64,000 bases of DNA from Enterococcus sp. RIT-PI-f (lineage in GTDB: Bacteria; Bacillota; Bacilli; Lactobacillales; Enterococcaceae): positions 162,177 through 226,176 of the forward strand of contig NZ_LHOX01000016.1 in NCBI RefSeq assembly GCF_001297065.1, given 5' to 3'. A program made the translations under genes and the position numbers. This document shows, in pieces, positions 58,034 to 64,000 of the stretch. Numbering within the stretch: position 1 is the stretch's first letter; each line of letters begins with the position of its first letter. The notes beneath the pieces were generated by a model. It was not told the DNA's origin, ran no database searches, and saw only the letters and a program-made list of their open reading frames with translations.

Positions 58034-58738
58034 ATGGCTAAAAAGCAAGAAAGAAAAGCAACCCAAACACATGCAGTGAGTTTGATCACGTTAGTTGATC
58101 CATCTTCTCCTATCGCAGAACAATATCGAACGATCCGTACCAACATTCAGTTTGCATCTTCAGCAGACCGACGAATTCAGACGATCGTCATCACTTCCTC
58201 AGGACCAGGAGAAGGCAAATCAACGACATCGGCCAACTTAGCCGTTGTCTTCGCAAAGTCTGGTCAACGAGTCTTATTGGTCGATGCGGATATGCGCAAA
58301 CCAACAGTCTATAAGACCTTTAACCTAAGCAATGCCTCTGGATTGAGTACCGTATTAAGTACCTCCACCAGCGTGTTAGAAGTAGCTCAAAAAACGGTGA
58401 TCGATAACTTATCCGTGCTAACGAGTGGACCGAAACCCCCAAATCCATCTGAATTGCTAGGTTCGACAAGAATGAATCAAGTAATGGAAGAGGCCAAAAA
58501 TTTATATGATGTAGTGATATTCGATATGCCGCCGGTTGTAGCGGTGACGGACGCGCAAATCATGGCATCTAAAGCAGACGGCACGATCGTTGTGGTACGA
58601 GAAAACGTTTCACGCAAAGAATCATTAAGTAAGGCGAAAGAATTGTTGAATATGGTTCAAGCCCGAGTATTAGGGGTCGTCTATAACGGTGCTGAAAATA
58701 GCAAAGATTCTAGTTATTACTATTATTATGGAAACTAA
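58034..58738 (+). CDS. wze: Tyrosine-protein kinase Wze/CpsD
   Basis: A 234-residue BY-kinase: Walker A SSGPGEGKSTTSANLA (about 55-70), Walker A' VLLVDADMRKPTV, Walker B VVIFDMPP, and a C-terminal tyrosine cluster of five consecutive Tyr just before GN. It autophosphorylates on those Tyr with Wzd as activator and controls polymer length and export. Confidence 0.93.
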   Translation: MAKKQERKATQTHAVSLITLVDPSSPIAEQYRTIRTNIQFASSADRRIQTIVITSSGPGEGKSTTSANLAVVFAKSGQRVLLVDADMRKPTVYKTFNLSNASGLSTVLSTSTSVLEVAQKTVIDNLSVLTSGPKPPNPSELLGSTRMNQVMEEAKNLYDVVIFDMPPVVAVTDAQIMASKADGTIVVVRENVSRKESLSKAKELLNMVQARVLGVVYNGAENSKDSSYYYYYGN

Positions 58739-58757
58739 CTGATTGGAGACAAGAGAA

Positions 58758-59522
58758 ATGATTGACTTACATTGCCATATACTTCCCGGAATCGATGATG
58801 GTGCCGAAGATTTGACTGCAAGTATTGCCATGGCTGAGAAAGCCATTAGTCAAGGAATCACCCATATTCTATGTACACCCCATCATAACAATGGGAAATA
58901 TAGCAATCCTAAAGCGAGTGTCATTTCTCTTGTGTCTTCTTTACAGGAAGAGTTAGATCAACGCCATCTACCATTAACCCTGTTGGAAGGACAGGAAGTT
59001 CGCATTACTGGAGGTTTGATTGAGGATATACGAAGAAACGAGATTCTTTTCACGGATTTAGAGGATACGTATATTTTGATAGAATTTCCTACAATGGAGG
59101 TTCCTACTTACGCAGAAAGGACTTTTTTCGAATTAAAAAGTTTAGGGATGACACCGGTCATTGTGCATCCAGAACGGAATGCGTATTTCAGAAAGGATCC
59201 CAATCATTTGATCCCATTTTTAGAAATGGGCTGTTTGGCACAATTGACCGCACCAAGTTATGTGGGTACCTTTGGGAAAGATATTCAAAAGACAGCAAAA
59301 ATCATGGTGGAACACAATTTGGTACAAATGATGGCTTCTGATGCCCATGGAGTGAAAAAACGTACTTTTTATATGAAAGAGGCGTATCAGCAAATTGGCA
59401 AAGATTTTGGGGCAGACAAAGTGACAAAAATGCAACAAGTGGCAAAAGATTTGATCAATGGAGATGCAATTGATTATCCAGATTTTATAGAAGTAAAAAA
59501 GAAAAAGTTTGGTTTATTTTAG
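58758..59522 (+). CDS. wzh: Tyrosine-protein phosphatase Wzh/CpsB (PHP family)
   Basis: A 254-residue metal-dependent phosphatase: MIDLHCHILPGIDDGAED, HHNNGKY, PVIVHPERN and MASDAHG supply the metal-binding His, Asp and Glu. It removes phosphate from Wze. Start 58758 lies eight bases behind TTGGAGA; upstream TTG 58743 is less likely. Order LCP-wzd-wze-wzh is the Lactobacillus-type order. Confidence 0.92.
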   Translation: MIDLHCHILPGIDDGAEDLTASIAMAEKAISQGITHILCTPHHNNGKYSNPKASVISLVSSLQEELDQRHLPLTLLEGQEVRITGGLIEDIRRNEILFTDLEDTYILIEFPTMEVPTYAERTFFELKSLGMTPVIVHPERNAYFRKDPNHLIPFLEMGCLAQLTAPSYVGTFGKDIQKTAKIMVEHNLVQMMASDAHGVKKRTFYMKEAYQQIGKDFGADKVTKMQQVAKDLINGDAIDYPDFIEVKKKKFGLF

Positions 59523-59534
59523 GAGGTTTTTGGG

Positions 59535-61352
59535 GTGTTAGATTTAACAAGAAGAAAAAAAGTGGTAATACTAATCATTATCGATAGTTTATTGCTAATT
59601 ATAGCAAATATAGCTTCATATTATTTTATGAAACCATTTGTCTCGATACCAATGAATTTTATGCGCCTATCTGTATTACTGTCTGTCACATTTTATTTGA
59701 TTTTTGGATTTGTTTTCCGGGTGTTCTCCAGAATCAATCGTTATACCAATCTGAGTGAGATGATTGCTATATTCTTGGCACTTTCTTTCAGTTCAATATT
59801 AAGTATTGCTTTTTTCTTTTTTGGCGACGAAAACTATAGTCTACGTATGACAATTTTCACCTACTTTCTCACACTGTCCTCTATCATTTCCAGTCGATTA
59901 CTTTGGCGATTATATATTGAAAAGAAGAATAGTCGCTATTTAACAACTGATGCTACGAAAAATACCATGATTGTCGGTGCCGGTGAAGGCGGTCGGATCC
60001 TTTATAACAGTCTTCTAGGATCAAAAACAGCGAATGAAATCAATGTGATAGGTTTTGTGGATGATGATCCCAACAAAAAGAATACCTATCTTTCAGGCAA
60101 GAAAGTATTCGGCAATATTAGCCAATTGCCAGAACTAGTCAACAAATATGAGATCAAAATGATTACGATTGCAATCCCTTCATTATCACGGAAAAAACTG
60201 CGAGAAATCTTTGAGGCAATCGAACCGCTACATGTTAAAGTAAATACCATGCCGTCAATGGAAGAAATGGCTTCAGGTAAGATCAGTATGTCGCGGTTGA
60301 AAAAAATTGATGTTGTTGATCTACTGGGGAGAGATGAAGTTCAGTTAGATATTGCTTCAATTAAAGACCAAATCACCGCTAAAACGATCTTAGTTACTGG
60401 AGCTGGCGGATCGATTGGTTCGGAAATATGCCGGCAGGTGATTGAATTTAATCCAAGGAGACTAATCTTAGTAGGCCATGGTGAAAATTCCATCTATTTG
60501 ATTGATCGAGAATTAAGAAATAACTATAAATTAAGTGAAACAGAGATTATTCCTATCATTGCAGATGTGCAAGATCGGGATAAAATCTTTGAGATCATGC
60601 ATAGCTATCGTCCAGAAATCGTATATCATGCGGCTGCACACAAACATGTTCCATTGATGGAGTATAATCCAAGAGAAGCGGTCAAGAATAATATTTATGG
60701 GTCGAAGAATGTGGCTGAAGCAGCCAAATCAGCACAAGTGAAAAATTTTGTCATGGTGTCTACAGATAAAGCAAATAATCCACCTAACGTCATGGGGGCA
60801 ACCAAGAGAATTGCGGAGATGATTGTTACAGGCTTGAATGAAGAAGGGTTTACCAAGTTCTCAGCAGTACGTTTCGGTAATGTATTGGGCTCTAGAGGGA
60901 GTGTGATTCCAGTCTTTAGAGAACAAATTGCCAAAGGTGGGCCAATCACTGTGACAGATTTTCGGATGACTAGATACTTCATGACGATTCCTGAAGCAAG
61001 CCGATTGGTAATACAATCTGGGGCCTTGGCTAAGGGTGGCGAAATCTTCATTTTGGATATGAGCGAACCGGTCAAGATCGTCGATCTGGCAAAAAATATG
61101 ATTCGGTTAAGTGGTTATAGCGAAGATGAGATTGAGATTGTAGAAACAGGTATACGTCCAGGAGAAAAACTATATGAAGAATTGCTTTTAGATAAGGAGC
61201 GTAATGATAATGCAATCTTCGAAAAAATTTTTGTAGGTAATATAAATGGTTATACTTTTGAAGATGTTATGAATTTTGTAAATAATCTTCCTGAGAACGA
61301 TATTGAATTAGCTAAACTTGTAGTTGGTTTTGCAAATAGTTCGAATAAATAA
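59535..61352 (+). CDS. NDP-sugar dehydratase/epimerase (CapD/PglF-type)
   Basis: A 605-residue membrane enzyme: four membrane segments (about 10-120), a CoA-binding-like Rossmann domain (about 140-270; GAGEGGRILYNS) and a C-terminal SDR domain (about 285-600) with TGAGGSIGSEICRQ. It has NVMGATKR in place of Y-x3-K, as is normal for the long CapD/FlaA1-type. Likely makes a UDP-4-keto-6-deoxy sugar precursor. GTG start at 59535 behind AGGAGG. Confidence 0.9.
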   Translation: MLDLTRRKKVVILIIIDSLLLIIANIASYYFMKPFVSIPMNFMRLSVLLSVTFYLIFGFVFRVFSRINRYTNLSEMIAIFLALSFSSILSIAFFFFGDENYSLRMTIFTYFLTLSSIISSRLLWRLYIEKKNSRYLTTDATKNTMIVGAGEGGRILYNSLLGSKTANEINVIGFVDDDPNKKNTYLSGKKVFGNISQLPELVNKYEIKMITIAIPSLSRKKLREIFEAIEPLHVKVNTMPSMEEMASGKISMSRLKKIDVVDLLGRDEVQLDIASIKDQITAKTILVTGAGGSIGSEICRQVIEFNPRRLILVGHGENSIYLIDRELRNNYKLSETEIIPIIADVQDRDKIFEIMHSYRPEIVYHAAAHKHVPLMEYNPREAVKNNIYGSKNVAEAAKSAQVKNFVMVSTDKANNPPNVMGATKRIAEMIVTGLNEEGFTKFSAVRFGNVLGSRGSVIPVFREQIAKGGPITVTDFRMTRYFMTIPEASRLVIQSGALAKGGEIFILDMSEPVKIVDLAKNMIRLSGYSEDEIEIVETGIRPGEKLYEELLLDKERNDNAIFEKIFVGNINGYTFEDVMNFVNNLPENDIELAKLVVGFANSSNK

Positions 61353-61363
61353 TGAGGTGGCTT

Positions 61364-61960
61364 ATGTACTATAATGTTAAAAGAAGTTTAGATTTTTTTA
61401 TATCCCTAATAGGTATTTTAATAACTTGTCCAGTGTTACTTTTAGTTTCAATATTCATACTAGTTGATTCTAGAGGTCCGATAATTTTTAAGCAAAAAAG
61501 ATTAGGAAAGAATGGAAAAGAATTCAATATTTATAAATTTCGTTCTATGACAGTTGGAGCTGAATCTAAAGGATCGGGTCAATATTCGTATTCAAATGAT
61601 CCACGCGTTACAAGGGTGGGTAAAGTAATCAGAGCAACAAGTATTGATGAATTACCTCAATTCTTTAATATTATTAAAGGTGAAATGTCATTGATTGGAC
61701 CTAGACCAACGCTAACTTACCATCCAAAGAAAATTACTGAATATTCAGATTTTGAAAAGAAAAGATTTTTAGTGAGACCTGGTGTAACAGGTTGGGCACA
61801 AATCAATGGTAGAAAAAATGTTCTATGGGAGGATAGATTTAAATTTGATGTATATTATGTAGAAAACTTATCCTTCAAATTTGATTGTATAATTCTAATT
61901 ACAACTATTAAAAATGTTATTCTTATGAAAGATAATCTCAACATAAATAAAACGAGATAG
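61364..61960 (+). CDS. Priming sugar transferase (polyprenyl-phosphate)
   Basis: A 198-residue small initial glycosyl-1-phosphate transferase (PglC/WcaJ catalytic core). It has one membrane helix (about 8-33) and the KFRSM box, plus DELPQFFNIIKGEMSLIGPR and RPGVTGWAQINGR. It moves the first sugar phosphate onto undecaprenyl phosphate. Start 61364 behind GAGGTGG. Codon use becomes more AT-rich from about here. Confidence 0.92.
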   Translation: MYYNVKRSLDFFISLIGILITCPVLLLVSIFILVDSRGPIIFKQKRLGKNGKEFNIYKFRSMTVGAESKGSGQYSYSNDPRVTRVGKVIRATSIDELPQFFNIIKGEMSLIGPRPTLTYHPKKITEYSDFEKKRFLVRPGVTGWAQINGRKNVLWEDRFKFDVYYVENLSFKFDCIILITTIKNVILMKDNLNINKTR

Positions 61961-61972
61961 GATGAAGTAAAA

Positions 61973-62782
61973 ATGGATTTTTTTTATATAACGAATGATT
62001 CTCAAGAAGCTTCAATAGCTCAAAAAGCTGGTGTGTCACATATTTTTATTGACTTAGAGGTTAATGGGAAAGAAGAAAGACAAAAAAATATGGATACAGT
62101 AAAATCTTCTCACGAAATCGAAGATATAATTGCAATAAAAGAAATTGCTACTACAAGCAAGATTTTAGTACGAGTTAATCCGATTTATTTTGACTCAATG
62201 TGTGAAATTAATAAGGCTATAGATTTTGGTGCAAATGTAATAATGTTACCGTATTTTAAAACAACTGAAGAAGTAAAGAAATTCATAGATATTGTAGGAA
62301 AGAGAGCAGAAACTATTCTTCTTCTAGAAACGAAACAGTCTGTAGAAATATTAGATGAGATATGCAAGATTGAAGGTATTGACAGAATTCATATTGGCTT
62401 AAATGATTTGAGTTTAAGTTTAAAAAAGAGTTTCATGTTTGAACTTATATCTGATGGTACGGTTGAAAAAATATCAAATAAACTAAAAACCTATAATATT
62501 CCGTTTGGATTTGGTGGGATTTCAACTTTAAATACAGGTATGTTACCAGCAGAAAATATATTGAAAGAGCATATTAGGCTTGGATCGAATTCTGTAATTC
62601 TTTCAAGAAGTTTTAAAAAATCAGTAATAAACAAATATGGATGTTCTAATTTTGAAGAGGGATTTAAAGAAGAACTCAGTGCAATAGAAAACTTTTTAGA
62701 AATTCCTATTGATTTCAATTCTAATGATAATTTAAGTGAAATAGATTTAGTTATAAAGGAGATAATAAATGGAAAACATTAA
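61973..62782 (+). CDS. HpcH/HpaI aldolase / citrate-lyase-beta family protein
   Basis: A 269-residue TIM-barrel family protein. Arg67 lies in LVRVNP. Metal-binding Glu119 is in ILLLETKQSVE, and Asp145 is in HIGLNDLSLSL, which is close to the family IG-x-x-DLS-x-SLG. These enzymes condense or cleave pyruvate (or acetyl-CoA units) and an aldehyde. In a polysaccharide operon this is unusual, so it is likely to make a keto-hydroxy acid used as a decoration. It overlaps the next gene by 14 bp, so translation is coupled. AT-rich. Confidence 0.85.
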   Translation: MDFFYITNDSQEASIAQKAGVSHIFIDLEVNGKEERQKNMDTVKSSHEIEDIIAIKEIATTSKILVRVNPIYFDSMCEINKAIDFGANVIMLPYFKTTEEVKKFIDIVGKRAETILLLETKQSVEILDEICKIEGIDRIHIGLNDLSLSLKKSFMFELISDGTVEKISNKLKTYNIPFGFGGISTLNTGMLPAENILKEHIRLGSNSVILSRSFKKSVINKYGCSNFEEGFKEELSAIENFLEIPIDFNSNDNLSEIDLVIKEIINGKH

Positions 62783-63782
62783 TATACCTTATAACGAATT
62801 AAGAGATTTGACAGTTTCTCTATTAAAGTCAAAAGGATTAAATGAGTTTGATAGCAGTGTTATTGCAGATTATTTTATAAGAGTCGAAGCAATGGGAATT
62901 AAAACTCACGGATATACAACTTTAAAAAGTCATATTAATAAAATTGAAAATAATCAATATAATTTAAATGCCGTTATTCAAACAAAGAGAGTTATGGACA
63001 GTGTGTTAGTAGCAGATTCAGATAATTCAATAGGAATGATATCTGCAACAAAATTAATGAATATTTGCATCCAAGAAGCGAAGAATCATGGAATGTATAT
63101 TGTACATTGTAATAATGCCAATACTTTTGGGGCAGCTTCCTATTATTGTAATCTAGCAGTTCAATCTGGACTTATAGGAATTACATTTTCTAATTCACCT
63201 GCTGCTATGGCTCCTTGGGGTGGTATAGATAATTTATTAGGAACAAATCCTTTCTCCATTGGTATCCCTAGCAATAATTATGCACCATTTATCTTTGATA
63301 TGTCATCCTCAATAGTTGCCAAGTCAAAAATTAATAGTGCTAGAATTGAAGGAAAAAAAATTCCAGAAGGTTGGGCAATAGATAGTCAAGGAAATCCTAC
63401 AATAGATCCACTGGAAGCAATAAAGGGTTCTTTGCTTCCAGTAGGAGAACATAAGGGTTATGGAATAGCGATGATGATCGACATTATGGCTGGGCTGCTT
63501 TCAGGAGCAGCGTTTCAAAGTAAAGTTAAAAAGTTTTATAGAGAATCTGATGAGGGTTCAATGAATGTAGGACAGGTGTTTATAGTCATAGATCCAGTAA
63601 GAATATATGGTGAGAATTTTTATAATAAGATGGACGAATACCTTGAAAATATTAAAGCTTCAAAACCAATAAACAAATATTCTAATATAAGATATCCCGG
63701 TGAACATTTGAATTTAAGATTAAAATGTTCTTTGGAGAGTGGCATTGAAATGAATAAAAAATTATTCGAGGAATTATTCTAA
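62769..63782 (+). CDS. Ldh2/malate-L-lactate dehydrogenase family oxidoreductase
   Basis: A 337-residue NAD(P)H-dependent oxidoreductase of the type III malate/L-lactate dehydrogenase (Ldh2) family, slightly short. His47 is in GIKTHGYT, NAD-binding and later family boxes are AMAPWGGIDNLLGTNP and GEHKGYGIAMMIDIMAGLLSGA. The conserved S-N-x-H-F-G motif reads NNANTFGAAS, so the usual His is Thr119. It probably reduces a 2-ketoacid made by the preceding aldolase. AT-rich. Confidence 0.85.
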   Translation: MENINIPYNELRDLTVSLLKSKGLNEFDSSVIADYFIRVEAMGIKTHGYTTLKSHINKIENNQYNLNAVIQTKRVMDSVLVADSDNSIGMISATKLMNICIQEAKNHGMYIVHCNNANTFGAASYYCNLAVQSGLIGITFSNSPAAMAPWGGIDNLLGTNPFSIGIPSNNYAPFIFDMSSSIVAKSKINSARIEGKKIPEGWAIDSQGNPTIDPLEAIKGSLLPVGEHKGYGIAMMIDIMAGLLSGAAFQSKVKKFYRESDEGSMNVGQVFIVIDPVRIYGENFYNKMDEYLENIKASKPINKYSNIRYPGEHLNLRLKCSLESGIEMNKKLFEELF

Positions 63783-63805
63783 TATTAGAAGGGAGAATAT
63801 TATTT

Positions 63806-64000
63806 GTGAAGCGAAATAATCAAATTGTATTTCTACAATTTATAGGGCCGATTTTTGTTATTTTGGGACATTCATTAAATGGATTTTCAAACGATTATTT
63901 TGAGACAATATGGTATGTTTTTAGTAAAGATTGGATATATATTTTTCATATGTCTATGTTCTTTTTTATTTCTGGTTTTTTATTTGTTAAAAGTATTGAA
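63806..64000 (+). CDS. Acyltransferase 3 family protein, N-terminal part
   Basis: Sixty-five codons from GTG 63806 (AAGGGAG ten bases before) run to the window end in frame. They begin with the acyltransferase_3 pattern: IVFLQFIGPIFVILGHSL (the GHS carries the family His), then a membrane segment FHMSMFFFISGFLF. Such membrane proteins O-acetylate or otherwise acylate sugars. It follows the aldolase and Ldh2 genes, so it may attach the acyl group to the polymer. Confidence 0.8.
   Translation, partial: MKRNNQIVFLQFIGPIFVILGHSLNGFSNDYFETIWYVFSKDWIYIFHMSMFFFISGFLFVKSIE

Overview
The window looks like a chromosomal segment of a low-to-medium GC lactic acid bacterium, most likely an Enterococcus. 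The signs are a SagA-type NlpC/P60 cell-wall hydrolase, WalR-type boxes, LicT/RAT antitermination, CcpA cre sites, a THF riboswitch on a folate ECF transporter gene, Mga and Rgg regulators, LCP proteins and a wzd-wze-wzh polysaccharide module. The species cannot be fixed from the sequence alone. I saw no rRNA, tRNA, CRISPR array, prophage or intact insertion sequence.

Layout. 0-5 kb: the end of an OsmC-family gene; a DUF2325-like gene split by a -1 frame change at a dnaX-type slippery heptamer; a PrfA-like Crp/Fnr regulator next to an MFS transporter with a PrfA-box-like palindrome between them; a THF riboswitch with folT. 5-8 kb: an Rgg-like regulator, a gene-poor stretch and a coiled-coil membrane protein. 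8-12 kb: licT-bglP-GH1, with RNA antiterminator sites before and after licT. 12-21 kb: a YesMN-type two-component system, an ABC sugar importer without its own ATPase and a GH36 alpha-galactosidase, with two cre sites. 21-25 kb: a glutamine amidotransferase, yjdI-yjdJ, and a glutathione-dependent formaldehyde detoxification pair with a divergent HxlR regulator. 25-37 kb: two separate heterodimeric ABC exporters (the second under a MarR regulator with two operators), a GNAT, an LCP protein and an Mga-like regulator. 37-43 kb: a CDF transporter, a preQ1-I-like riboswitch ahead of a nucleoside hydrolase and an ECF S component (probably queuosine or queuine salvage), and a P2-type ATPase with a long leader. 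43-48 kb: a MarR-nitroreductase-monooxygenase-DUF1304 operon behind a 35-bp palindrome, a MazG-like gene broken by an in-frame TAG, small membrane proteins, and an ECF S component divergent from a TetR gene with twin operators. 48-54 kb: a cell-wall block (SagA, GH73 glucosaminidase with SH3b and LysM, a CmpB-family membrane protein, a 3D-domain protein), with perfect WalR boxes before sagA and the 3D gene. 54-64 kb: a gene-poor 1.1 kb stretch with a gene remnant and a perfect 24-bp inverted repeat, then an extracellular polysaccharide operon: secreted protein, LCP, wzd, wze, wzh, NDP-sugar dehydratase, priming glycosyltransferase, then AT-rich cargo genes (HpcH/HpaI-type aldolase, Ldh2-type oxidoreductase, acyltransferase 3, cut by the window end).

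The most interesting signals are: (1) the preQ1-I-like aptamer with a nucleoside hydrolase and ECF S component, including a possible anti-Shine-Dalgarno pairing; (2) the aldolase, ketoacid reductase and acyltransferase set in the polysaccharide locus, which may build an unusual hydroxy-acid decoration; (3) the slippery heptamer in the DUF2325-like gene; (4) the PrfA-box-like palindrome beside a PrfA-like regulator; (5) WalR boxes tying two related coiled-coil wall enzymes together. All calls come from reading the sequence; no database search was run.
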